Of a stretch of 64,000 bases of DNA, positions 36,247 to 47,685 are shown one piece after another. Made by a program: the position numbers and the translations under genes. The notes below the pieces were generated by a model. It had not been told where the DNA came from and did not search any database. It worked only from the letters and a program-made list of their open reading frames with translations. How positions within the stretch are numbered: the first letter of the stretch is position 1; the number at the start of each line of letters is the position of its first letter. The stretch is from Catonia carolina (lineage: Eukaryota > Arthropoda > Insecta > Hemiptera > Achilidae), in contig JAQMRL010000001.1 in NCBI GenBank assembly GCA_035578175.1, positions 239,459,038-239,523,037 of the forward strand. Direction: 5' to 3'.

Positions 36247-36641
36247 CCAATAACGGGCAGGGGGAGTTTTAAATTAATTACAATCGATCTGTTGGCTCCA
36301 GGGCTGCAAAAAATAGTTCTGTTTCTTATCACATAATCAGCTAATTATATGACTGAACTATTTAAGAACAGAAGAAGTAGAGGTGTAAAAGATACTAGTC
36401 AGAGTTATCTCCTCTGAGAGTAGGTAATGAATTTCACTATACAGCCAGACCCTGTAGTGAATGAAGTGAACGTGTCATTTGCAGGGTGGATAGTGAGTAC
36501 TTTTCGGAGGGCCTGGAATGCTGATAAGCATACTTTTCCACTCAGTGAGGAAGGCAATTGTAAACCACCTCACTTCTTGCTTTTACTTAGTAAAATCTCT
36601 AGAGGTTCAAACCAGCCATTCGGCTGTTGACCTAAACAACA
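36247..36641 (+). repeat. Family A repeat, copy 4 (full length)
   Basis: Begins CCAATAACGGGCAGG and ends GGCTGTTGACCTAAACAAC. The shared short ORF is intact here (36427-36630), starting MNFTIQPDPVVNEVNVSF and ending GSNQPFGC. The copy is the best representative of the unit. Confidence 0.9.
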
Positions 36642-38365
36642 TGTGTACATAATGGTTGTACGTTACATAATGTACCTACGTTTGTGTATTAAAAATAGAG
36701 CACTATATTTTTTAAGTCTTTTAAAACTACACAACTAACACTTATCAATTTACTAATAATATGAATTTAACTAATATGACTATATATATATATATATATA
36801 TTAATATGATATTAATATATATATATATCTCAAGAGAACAAGATGTTTTTTTATTAAACGTCCCATTCAGTTATTCATTTATTTCATTCCTACATCCGTT
36901 CTTTAAAAATAAAAATAAATATATATATATTAGAAGGTAAAATAGTTTATTCACCAACGTTCATGTTATTAAAAGAGACAAATTATTCCATTTTATAATA
37001 ACAGTGATTATCTGGTAACCTTTTAATGACAGATGTATGAAAACATTGATGGAGACATTCGTCTAATAGAAGAATTGAAAGAAATATTTAAATCGTTCAA
37101 AGTTTGTGAAAACAGATCAATTAAGATACGTATCAAATTAAAATATTGAGATATTAGTTCATTAATAATTATAAATGTATATATACTCTAACAAACAATG
37201 TCGTTGTTTGATTTTTAGCATTCAAATCAAATAAAACCAGCAAATTGATTTTACAGTATTAAGAACTGGAACATTATTTTAAAATTGTACTTAAATAATG
37301 AAACTTGTGATTATAATCATGAAAATATATTAATTGAATAAAAATCATAATGTAGTATTAATGTGAATAATGTTTTATTGAATGAAATAGGGGACAAGGT
37401 AAATGAAAAATAATAAAATCAAACTTGAAAGCTGATGCAAAACAAATAAAGAATACAATATTAATAAATTATATAGCAAATTGGACAATTCCTCATGGGA
37501 CGATATTCTTACACCCTACATAATAATATGTAATTTTTCATAATATGTGTATTAAAATATGAATAATATGACAGCGGTAGGTAAGCAAGGAATAGAGCGG
37601 AGACAATTTTATTCAGTGATATTCAATCTCTGTGGGAAAATTGTTTTTAGTGCACCCGTATAAAGATACACAATTTATTTTAAATCTTATGTATTTTTTT
37701 ATTTGAAACATTACAAACTGTTATTTGTTATAAAAAAAGATAAATAAGACTCTAAATTTAGAATAGACACATGTTTTCATTAAAATATAAATTATTTCTC
37801 AACTTCTTCACTGATTTTCTTAAAGAAGGTCTCATGGAAATTGGCATTTAAATTTTCAAACGAGGTTAATTTAGAAAGTAAAGTCTGCTTTACTTTAATT
37901 GTAAATCGTTACGAAGTATAGTGTTCGTAATACAAAAATGAAGTTTTTTGTGGTTTCGGATGGTCTGCATGTGTGTAGTATTGGACGGTTTAGCAAATCC
38001 GTAAAGCTGGATCCCAAATAATTTTTAGTATAATTATTTTAATGCGGACCTTACAAGATTAATAATACTGATAATTATCAGTATTTGCAATCCTTTCATC
38101 AATATTCTTGCCAACCAGCTTCAATACTTTCTATCTTACATGGTCAATATTATTTACAAACTGTTTGTCAATACTTACCCTTTTCTGCCACGAGCAGAGT
38201 GTATCTAAGTTGTTTTTTCGCTTGTTTGTCAAATTTTACTTTCCAAACACGAATGATTGTAAAAAAGGTTGAATAGCTATTATTTCGACGCTTGGAACTA
38301 CTCGTCAAGTGAAACGTAAACGCTGGATGAAGGAATGGTTAAAAATAGAAATGAACGTTCTCATC
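36642..38365. other. AT-rich non-coding stretch
   Basis: Contains the TA microsatellite listed below and a smaller TA run near 36920. A 63-codon plus frame at 38085-38276 has no domain. Confidence 0.6.
36781..36829. repeat. (TA)n microsatellite with inverted centre
   Basis: Two TA runs flank ATTAATATGATATTAATA, so the whole segment can fold back on itself. Confidence 0.9.
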
Positions 38366-38753
38366 TTGTTGTTGTTTACGTCAACAGCCAAAAAGCTGGT
38401 TTGAACCTCTAGAGGCTAAGTAAAACAAGGAGTGAGGTGGTTTACCATTGCGTACCTCACTGAGTAGCCTAAGCTTATCAGCAAGCCAGGCCCTCCAAAA
38501 AGCATCTACTCTCCACCCTACAAATGACACCTTCACTTCATTCACCATAGGATCTGGCTGTATACTGAAATTCATTACTTTTAGAGCAGATAACTCTGCT
38601 CTCAGTGTCTTTTATAATTCTAGCTCTTCTGTTCGTAAATGCTTAAGTCATATAATTGGCTGACCATGTGATAAGAAACAGAACTTTGTTTTGTAGCCCT
38701 GGAACTAGGAGATCGAGTGTAAATAATTTAACACTCCACCTGCCTGTTATGGG
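38366..38753 (-). repeat. Family A repeat, copy 5 (full length)
   Basis: Minus-strand copy ending GGCTGTTGACGTAAACAACA with further AAC units. The short ORF is open (38575-38381), starting MNFSIQPDPMVNEVKVSF and ending GSNQLFGC, so the start and stop match copy 4. Confidence 0.9.
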
Positions 38754-39399
38754 TGTAATTTTCATCTAGTAATGTTAAACGGAATCAGTCTCAGCGATGT
38801 TGACAATACCAAGAACTGCTGTTAAATGGAGGAAAGTACCTTTAACAAATTGTTACAGATGGTTGCATTATTTATGAAAAGAGAGGACACAGATATGAGA
38901 GAAAGTATAAGTGTTAGTGGAAGATTAGCCTTAACTCTGAGGTACTTGGTCACAGGAAGAAATTCTGTAAACTAAATTTAGTAAATGTGTCGGTCATTTT
39001 CACTTTCTGTTCTTCACCGGTGCGCGACTTGAACAGAAATGAGGATTGATGGAAATATTGACGCCGCCCCTACACGGTCGATATAGTATTGACAATATCT
39101 TTTCCGATTTCCAGTATTGATGCTGGAAAATTAGAAAATTCGGATTTCTGTGAATACTTCATTAATATCGACGGTCAATCAAAATTATTCACAATACACG
39201 GTCAATATTATTGTTAATATGCTAACGTGTGGTCCATATTATTGATCGTGTTAAGGTCTGCATAACATTTAACAAAATATATTGATACGTTCTATGGCAC
39301 AAATAATGTAGTAATGTTTAGAAGTTTCCCTCTACATGTAAATTTACTACTTTTGTTAATTTTGATACTAATCCTATCTATCAAAATTTCTATTTTTTA
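38754..39399. other. Non-coding with a cluster of CACGGTC-like motifs
   Basis: Between 39070 and 39250, CACGGTCGATAT, GACGGTCAAT, CACGGTCAATATTATTG and the inverted form CCATATTATTGATCGTG occur. This looks like the terminal or subterminal part of an unidentified DNA element. Confidence 0.4.
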
Positions 39400-39756
39400 C
39401 GCTGTACGTTTAGACCAATCAAAACGTTTGCCAGCGTTGTCAGATTGTACGAATGTTTCAGTCTGACAAACATTAGGCTGTAAAAGCCACATTAGTTCAA
39501 TCGTGTCTTGTATCTCGTACTGAACACATCGATTACAGAGCGCGTTATCATGGAATACTTCGTAATATACTTTATTCAGCTGGTTGTATGTTGTAGGTTA
39601 TAATTGTTATCAAAAAAAAAAAAAAAAAAATGGCAGACAAAATATATAATAAAGCTACGAGAGCAAGTGTTGGCAACGTTGCTGGCAAGTCATAGGCTAG
39701 CTATGAAGTGGTTGGGGGGGGGGGGGGGCAATGCGAGAGCTCATCAGCCCTGAAAA
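39400..39756. mobile_element. MITE-like inverted-repeat element, copy 2
   Basis: Inverted copy of the element at 5225-5604, matched along its length (for example AACGTTTGCCAGCGTTGTCAG, GAACACATCGAT and GGCAACGTTGCTGGC). The right end GAGCTCATCAG-CC-TGAAAA is kept, but the left end, about 30 bp, is lost. It contains a run of 19 A (39612-39630) and a run of 15 G (39714-39728), neither present at that length in copy 1. Confidence 0.75.
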
Positions 39757-41313
39757 GTAGTACATAAGTTCTAACATCTACAACATAAGTTGTACGGTTG
39801 ATGTAAATATATTACGGAAATCGAATCGAGGTTATGGAGGCCAAACGGGATTGATATGAACAAGATTGGGTTACAGTTTTCTGAAGTTGTGTTTATAAAG
39901 TCTAGTTTAAAAATGTCAAAAGATTTCGAAGTCGACACAGTAAATTTATAAATTTATTTCTGTCCAGATTTATGATTTTTAAAAATACATTGGAACTGGT
40001 TAGATTTCATACGGTCATGCTGTATTTCATGATGCAATTCTTACATAAATGTAATATTATTGGTACACACCATAACATAACTTATCCTTGTAGAAGATCT
40101 AGTACTGTATTTCTATGTTACACATATCCAATCTTAATAATAAAACAGTTCGCGATGATTTTTGTGAAGGTGTAACAATGTAACAAATAATCCTACATAT
40201 CGTACATTGATCTGTAGGTTGTTGAAAACATAACATAGGTTTTGTTCAAAATAAATTCATAAACCTACATATAGGCCTACTTTTGTTAAAGAAATATTAA
40301 ATGAACTGCAATTGTGTAATGAAATATAAGTTCACAAAAGAATAAATCAATGGCGTAGAAGTAGAGTACTAGACTACAATGTCAATGAGAGATCCCAATT
40401 TTGATTACCATCTAAATATGTGTAATAACCATACTGTTTAAATGAGTAACTACTATTGAATAAACAGTTGTCGCAAATAACCAAATAACCTGATGCGAAA
40501 TTAAGTAAGAAATTTATAAATTTTAAATTTAAATATTCTAGTCTAAAATATTATGATAAATTGTAGACGCCCGATTTTGGTAATTAACGCCGTCCTACAT
40601 AATAATTTACAAATACCATACATAAATGACACTTTTTTACAATTGCAAAAACTTTACAAAAAAAGTCATTACAGTTTCCTAACCGATAAATACACAATTT
40701 GTCATCAAATAATCTACCTGATAAAGGTACCCGGAATACCTATCTCCGTAATGTTAATCGAAGGAACATTTTCTCAAAAACTATTCCAATTTTTTGTGGT
40801 TACTTTTCAGGCTATTCTACACCCACAGAATTAGTAGCATATTTATATATTGTTAGGAAGATTAAATGTTTTCTGAAAAGTATAATTTTTGCCTATTTAA
40901 GTGGAAAATAAATATTTAAATACATTATTTTACTGTAATATTTACTCTCTACATTGCAGTTGTGATAAATGTGTCCAAAAGTTTCATTAAAATCTGTTCA
41001 CAGTTGGCTGAAAAAATGTTCCTTAAGTGTCAAAAATTGCTATTTACGGGTAACAAACACATTATTAGTACTGCAAAATAGTTACCTATAATACATTCCA
41101 GGGTCATAATCTGAAAATTCTTCAGCTGTTACATTCAAAGCTGGTCTAATACCAACTTAAAGGTTTAAAACAAAAACAAAATTATGAATTTATCGTTTGT
41201 TATTCAAAAAATAAATATGGTGATGCAAACTATTAAAGTTTAGAAAATAACGTAAGGGTTCACCATATTTTTAATTTTTTTTTTTTTGGGGATAAAAACT
41301 GCAAAAACCTCAA
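39757..41313. other. AT-rich non-coding stretch
   Basis: Contains a weak tRNA-like patch near 40347-40425 (GGCGTAGAAGTAGAGTAC then GAGATCCCAATTTTGATTA) and the possible LINE scrap listed next. Nothing else is supported. Confidence 0.5.
40556..40710 (+). mobile_element. Possible LINE scrap (jockey-like C-terminus)
   Basis: The frame reads NAVLHNNLQIPYINDTFLQL then QKLYKKS. This resembles the TVLH-DL-IPTV--T region of jockey-type ORF2, but it is short and has no supporting motif. Confidence 0.3.
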
Positions 41314-41550
41314 CAAATCCTGGTAAAGGTAGTTACTTTTATGTGGATATGAACACTAGACAATGGTTACCGGTGTACCAAAGGTTGGAGTTCAATTAAC
41401 CATACTCTCCCAGGAATAATCGGCTTGAGTCTGTACAAGACCACACCTCATTAACACGTCATACACATCAACCTCATCTCATTGGGTCATAGGGTTGCTT
41501 ATTGTTCTGAATTGAACAGATTGCAAGGTAGACAGATTAGGGATAAAAAA
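41314..41550 (+). mobile_element. SINE family B, copy 7 (5'-truncated)
   Basis: Starts at the B box region AACAAATCCTGGTAAAGG and is complete to GGGATAAAAAA. The head with the A box is gone. Confidence 0.8.
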
Positions 41551-42322
41551 GTATTGACGCGTATTTTTCACTTTTAAGACATTTTTACATAGTACAAATG
41601 GTTTTATACGATAAAACTTTAAAATAAAAATCTAGGAACTACTTAAAAGACTTTCTGGAATAAAATCAAAGAATTCAAGATATTGTAAAATGTATTCTTT
41701 CTTATAAATTTCAACATTACTACTTACTATCAAGGGGTTAGGGAATCCAGGCCCTGAGACAATTATATTCCAAAATAGACTATATTTTAAAAATCAAAGT
41801 AATTTGAAAAAAAAATTAGTTGAACCAAGAAGAAATTGATGGCTATAATGTCAAATTATAACCATAAATCAATATAAAGCCAAATCTATCCAAATTAAAC
41901 TCACGGATTATAATTTGGTTTCGAATTAGTCAATTACGGATGGCATTAATGATGAAATTGCTCATTAGAGAGGAAGTGTCGTAATTAGTTCACATAATGT
42001 TGGAAATGTCAACTGGAGTAATTACAGAATACCGATAAGGCATGTCCATGCGTTATTGCATTTAGTGTGCTTTTAGAACGAATAATTGCAATCAGGATTA
42101 CAAAACAACGATCTAATCATCTATAGTTCTGAAATTATTAGGAATGATATTTTACAACAAAAAAAATCTCACTTAATTTTCCATCTCAGTATCATAAGTC
42201 TGTAAACGCACCTTAAAAAATGTAACCAGGACAAGATACTAAAGTACGCTACATTATACGACAAGCAGATAATTATGGGAAACAAGGTACTGTACAATTA
42301 AATATCAATAAATAAAAATTCT
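41551..42322. other. Non-coding stretch
   Basis: Slightly less AT-rich between 41930 and 42120, without an open frame or repeat match. Confidence 0.55.
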
Positions 42323-42630
42323 GCCTATAACAGGCAGGTGGAGCGTTAAATTATTTGCACTCAATCTGTTAGTTCCAGGGCTGCAAAAATAATTCTCTTT
42401 CTTATCATATGGTCAGCCAAATTAGTGATTGAATCATTTAAAAACAGAAGAAGTAAAGATGTAAAAGACAATAGTCAGAGTTATTTCCTCTGAGAATAAT
42501 GAATTTCATTATACAGACAGACCCTGTGGTGAATGAAATGAAAGTGCCTTTGCAGGGTGGTAAATGTGTGCTTTTCGGAGGGCCGGGCAAGCTGATAAGA
42601 ATACTTATCAACTTAGTTAGTTCTCGTTAA
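42323..42630 (+). repeat. Family A repeat, copy 6 (3'-truncated)
   Basis: Begins GCCTATAACAGGCAGGTGGA and ends soon after the GCTGATAAGAATACTTATCA region. The short ORF is frameshifted by a deletion near 42545. Confidence 0.8.
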
Positions 42631-42715
42631 ATAAATAATAATAGGAGATAAAACATCTCTCAGTTACAGCTGTTGGTAGACCTAAATACTAAATAAAATA
42701 TTTATTGATTTCTAA

Positions 42716-42860
42716 ATCTTTCCCGGAATCCCGGGTTCGATTCCTGGTCGGGTCTAACATTATTTCATTACTCATTTTCTTTACCATCATTATCTACCGT
42801 CTGTATTAGCAGAAATTGTAGAAGAGTCAGACGTCAAACCACAAAAATTGAATCTTTAAT
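42716..42860 (+). mobile_element. SINE family C, copy 4 (5'-truncated)
   Basis: B box CGGGTTCGATTCCTGGTCGG followed by TACCGTCTGTATTAGCAGAA and GTCAGACGTCAAACCACAAA, closely matching copy 1. The A box is missing. It lies between two opposed family A copies. Confidence 0.75.
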
Positions 42861-42897
42861 CACATGTTTGCATATTACAAATTTCATTTTTATTTTA

Positions 42898-43283
42898 TTA
42901 TTGTTGTTTATGTCAACAGCCAAAAGGCTGGTTTGAACCTCTAGAGGTTTTACAAAGTAAAAACGAGGAGTGAGGGGGTTTACTATTGCCTTCTTCACTG
43001 AGTTAAAAGAGTATGCTTATCAGCATACCAGGCCCTCCGAAAAGCACCTCTTTTCCACCCTGCAAATTACACCTTTACTTCATTCATCACAGGATCTGGT
43101 TGTATAGTGAAATTCATTACTTTCAGAGAAGATAACTCTGACTAGTGTCTTTTACAACTCTATGTCTTCTGTTTTTGAATAAATCAGTCATATAATTGGC
43201 TGACTATGTGATAAGAAGCAGAACTATTTTTTGTAGCCCTGGAACCATCTGCAAATAATTTAGCACTCCATCCCGTTATGGCC
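42898..43283 (-). repeat. Family A repeat, copy 7 (near full length)
   Basis: Minus-strand copy with GGCTGTTGACATAAACAACA at its 3' end. The ATG of the shared short ORF is kept (MNFTIQPDPVMNEVKV) but the next codon is a stop, and a second disruption follows. Confidence 0.85.
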
Positions 43284-44621
43284 AATTGTTTAATGTTATT
43301 AAATATAAAAAAGGTAGTAAATTCAAATTATTTTAACGAAGAGTTAATAAACAGATTGATTACATTAAAAAAGTGCCATAACAATATTTCAAACGTGGTT
43401 TAATAAAACAAAATAAAAATAATTCTAAGAATTTACAACTTACTGTATTTAGTAAACAGCAAAGTTTTCATTGATGTAAAGGAATATTATTACAACTTGG
43501 GAGTACAGATAGTGAACTAACATGGACGTAGTTCCAGGTTATAGCACTAGATAGCGCTACCTTCCAATATTGTCTTCTATGCCGTTAACAACACACAGCA
43601 ATATCATTAAAAATAACACTAATACAAAAAACTATTTTTGAAGGAGCGCATATAAAAAATGCACGTTTAATAATAACGTAAATGTTTTTCTTTATTTCTG
43701 GTGAGTTTATGTGAAATTCATGGAAACGTGCGACTATATTATTTTACTGGAACGCGAAAAAATTATCTTTAAAGACTGTTAACCGCAAAAAAAGTTATAA
43801 CTAAACTATTAAAAACTACTGCAGATAATTTAACCAAAACTTACCAAGAATAACAAGCTCTTTGTGTTCATTGGTACAAAATTAATTATCAAAGTTTTCA
43901 ATTTTGTAATAGAATTCAAAAGAGGATAGACATTAAACGTTTTACAATGAAATTATTTACATCAAAGTTAACAAATTAAAAACATGCATTCGTTTCGAGT
44001 AAATAATTAAACAGATTGTACCCATCTACGAATACAGTATTCATAAAGTAATATTAAACAATAATTAATTATTTCCCATACATAGACACTTTTGTTCGTT
44101 ACAATAAAATCAAAATTAAAATACAATAAAATTACAGATACCTGCAATTAATGTTATCGTCTAAATGATAAATTTAATTTACAATATTATTGAGTTAATT
44201 TAATTTAAATTTCATCCTTAAAATCAATCCTACATTAATGATATATGGGAAAATATGGGATGACACAGAAATTCCTTGCAATTTTAATATAGGCCTAAGA
44301 GTTTTTAACCATGATACAATAACTTTAGTCCTTTGATTCATGCTGTAGATATCTGCACTAAATTGTTAAGTAACACTGGTTAAAAAAGTTGTCTTTAAAA
44401 TCCTTTCTTAATTAAAATTTTTCGTAAAGAAATAACAATTTAAAAGTAGCAAAATTCTTATATGGTAACAATTTAAAATTAGCAAAATTCTTAAGTGATA
44501 ATAATTTCATTGAAAGTTAGGAAACTTCGGTAAACTGTAACGTAATAGCTGTTTAATGTTGTATTGAAAGGATTTAACCAAATATTACTCCTGAAATAAT
44601 GGCATTACCGTCTTACGTAGT
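43284..44621. other. AT-rich non-coding stretch
   Basis: A short more complex patch at 43510-43600 has no open frame. Two similar blocks (AACAATTTAAAA-TAGCAAAATTCTTA) stand near 44428 and 44466, a local 38-bp duplication. Confidence 0.55.
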
Positions 44622-45378
44622 CTACTACCATCCGTTCAAAACTATAAGGCTCGGGTTTGAAAGCAAGTTGTCAAAAAACGACTAATCGAATATTAATGTA
44701 ATTTACACAAAAAATTAGCTTGTTTAGATCTACGTTGATTAATCGAAAGGCCAAAATTTTAAAACGGTTTTAAGTTGTGTTATTGCGGTTTGAACAAATA
44801 AGTGCCCGTTTTTTGAGCCTAATTTCCCGAAGCCCTAATTTGAAGTCGTGTAAAATCAGAACGGCTGGTCAGATTCCAAGTTTCAGAAAAATAAATAACA
44901 GTTCTTTCTAAAGGGCTTTGCGAAATCCCAAATTCAAAACTCAATTTTTTAAGAAGTTTTTGTTAATTTTCCAAAGTAACTTTTTCTTTGAAACCCGAAA
45001 TTCGAAAAACTTGCAAATCATATCATTATTTTCGTCATTTGATTTGTACTCAAACTGTGAAAATTATTAAAATATAAAGTTGATAAAAAGAACTGTTATA
45101 CATTCTTCTGAAATTTGGCGAGAATCGGACCACCCGTTCTGATTTTACCCGACTTCAAAGTAGGGCTTTGGGAAATTAGGCTAAAAAAACCGGCACTTTT
45201 TTGTTCAAACCGCAATAGTACAACGTCAAACCGTTTCAAAAAATTTTGCCTTTCATCTAATCAAAGTAGATTTAAACACGCTAAATTTTTATGTAAAGTA
45301 CATTAATATCCGATTAGTCGTTTTCCGACAACTTGGTTTCAAACTCGAGTCTTCATAGTTTTGAAACGGATAATAGTA
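44622..45378. mobile_element. Fold-back element with about 290-bp inverted arms
   Basis: The left arm (44622 to about 44915) and right arm (about 45085 to 45378) are inverted copies matched over their whole length, around a spacer of about 170 bp. Matching blocks include AAACGACTAATCG, TATTGCGGTTTGAACAA, AGCCTAATTTCCC, AAGCCCTA-TTTGAAGTCG and AAAATCAGAACGG. No transposase is encoded; the 63-codon frame at 45115-45306 lies within one arm and is not supported. The superfamily is unknown. Confidence 0.85.
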
Positions 45379-46390
45379 GCTGTTACAACTTAACAATCTT
45401 TAAATATTTTAAACATCAAGGTTACAGTGAAATTGTTTTTAGAAGTTAGGTTGCTGCACAGATTGTACTGAACAGTCTTTGAATTAAATAAATAAAGGTA
45501 AATATAAATTATTTTTACTGAGAGAACGAAGACGGGAATGGAATACAAAAGTACAGCACAGTCGTACAATGTTTTCTCCTTTGATCAAAAGAGACATTAG
45601 GGAAGTTTTATAAGCATGCAGGCGTAACGAAATACAGTAACCATGGCAACGAACCTGCTCAAAAGAATAACCGATTCACACGTCTTAGTTTTAACAGCGT
45701 CATATATGACATTACTAAAGTATAGAATTATTCAATACACAATACACAATGCAGTGTACAACAATAAATGGACAATGTTGTATTCTTCATCTAAAAATAC
45801 CCATCAGGACAATGACCAAAACATGATTTTAAATAAATTCCTTATACGTGCTTCACAAATGATTCAATTTGATTTTTTGTTAAGTCAAACAATAGAAGAG
45901 ATCAAATATGGTCGATACAAAGATAAATTCAGCCAACCGTAAAATCTTCTTACCAATTTTTAACTAGATTTAAATATTTCATTCATTTTTATTTCAACGT
46001 AGATACTACACACATGTACAATTACACAATTGTTTCCATTCAAAATTAATAAACCACACGAATCTACAAATACGAATATTCTCACTCACACGCCTACCAC
46101 AATATCCACAAATAAGATTAAAAAGATGCTGGAATGGGCAATTATGAAAAACAGCGTCGAGGGTTTGCCATTGGGTGATTTTCTTAATGAAGACGAAAAC
46201 AGGATATGAAACACGTACATCATAAATACTGCTGATTGTATAAATATCCGCGTTGTAGTTAATAATTAATAAGTACAAAATAAAAATTTTGTTTTTGGTT
46301 TTACCGAATAGGCTTACTGATTTTATACTTGATACTACTGCATTATTGAAAAAGTTCTTCTTAACGAGCTTTGTAAGCAATAAATAAAGG
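45379..46390. other. Non-coding with two unassigned open frames
   Basis: A 99-codon plus frame (45643-45942, starts MATNLLKRITDSHVLVL) and a 124-codon minus frame (46006-46380, with the string CGYCGRRVSENIRIC) are longer than most here. Neither has a recognised domain or flanking splice signal that I can defend. Confidence 0.45.
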
Positions 46391-47349
46391 ACGAGGTTTG
46401 ATCAAAAAATAACGGGAATTTTATTTAGTTTTTCTTAAAAAAAAGTTATTTATTCATCTTCAAATTTGTCCGCTTCAAAGTAACCCTCCTCAGATATAAT
46501 ACACTGGTGCCACGATTTTTCAAGTCTTCGAAGAAATTCTGGAACTCACTGTTTGGTATAGCTGTCAGCTCCTTTAGTGATTCTGTTTTTATGCCATCAA
46601 TGGTAGCAATTCGTTGTCGTTTCATGGTTCTCTTCACACCTTGAAACCTTGGTTTCGACGTCATACCCATATACCTGTGTTTCGTAACCTGTTATGATCG
46701 TTTGCAGAAATTCTAGGTTAGAGTTGACTTCATTCACCAATTCTTGGGCGTATCCACTCGACGTTTTTTTTGTTCAAAATACAGTAATTTCGGAATGAAC
46801 TTTGCTGCCACGCGTTTCTTGCCCACAGCATGCGAAAAAAAAATGCTTGACATGATCCAAAAGGTATACCGACCTCATCAGAAACCTCTTTGATAGTGAT
46901 TCTGCGATCTTTCAAAATCATTTTCCTCACTTCCTACGACCCTGTTGTCCGTTATTGATGTGCTAGGGCGTCCCGGGCGGTCGTCATCTTCAACGTCTTT
47001 ACAGCCATTTTTGAACCGTTTTTACCACTCGTAAAGTGTTTTACTCATGGTAGATTCACCAAAAGCCACTGTCAACATTTTGTATGTGGTACTACTCTTG
47101 ATATCATTTTTTCACACAAAATTTAATGCAAACTCTTTGATCCACTTTTTTCGGTAGTAACAAATCGCCGAGCAATTGTAAATACGTGTACTCTTTTCAA
47201 CTAACAATAAACTGTACATTAAAAGTGGCTGCAAATGCGAATATATGTTATAAACAGGTGTGCCAACAAGGTAAAAACCGATTTTGGAAATCGAATTTAC
47301 AAAGCTCGCAAAATTTCAAAATTCCAGTTATTTTTGATCAAACCTCGTA
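46391..47349 (-). mobile_element. Mariner element with catalytic core deleted
   Basis: Inverted ends of about 30 bp, CGAGGTTTGATCAAAAA then TAAC-GGAATTTT, stand at 46392-46422 and 47318-47347. TA follows on the right (47348-47349); the left flank is GA, presumably mutated. The element is about 956 bp against about 1.3 kb for full mariners. It keeps both ends, so it could once have been mobilised in trans. Confidence 0.9.
46446..47160 (-). pseudogene. Mariner transposase, internally deleted
   Basis: Minus-strand order: KEFALNFVWKNDIKSSTTY, MLTVAFGESTMSKTLYEW, then KDVEDDDRPGRPSTSITDNR of the N-terminal helix-turn-helix region and linker, then KKRVAAKFIPKLLYFEQKKR. A degraded TGYETQVYGYDVETK follows and the frame jumps to RQRIATIDGIKTESLKELTA and the C-terminal end. 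The first catalytic aspartate (GDE-W) is tyrosine, and the region with the second and third is deleted. Stops and frameshifts occur throughout. Confidence 0.85.
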
Positions 47350-47685
47350 TTTCATTATTAAAAATTATAAGATAACTAAAATAACGACAGAACGAACATG
47401 AAAAGAAGATTGTTTTGAAGTAGCAAGTAAAACATAATTTAATGATTTTCTTCTCGTCAAACTGAAGTTTTTATTTTGTAATTTATATATATAAATTAAA
47501 ATGGTGTGAACTCATGAACGATCCGGTTGAGCATCTTTCTACATCTAGTTAATCATGATACGACTAAATAAATGTAACAATTCTGAAAGTGTACACAAGA
47601 AAAACCAATAAAAGGTATATAAGTTATACTGTTTTGTTTAAACATTTGTAAGAACGTTTGAGGGTTTTGATAACCATTTTCACAA
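47350..47685. other. Short AT-rich spacer
   Basis: Separates the mariner from the pogo remnant; nothing is recognised. Confidence 0.6.
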
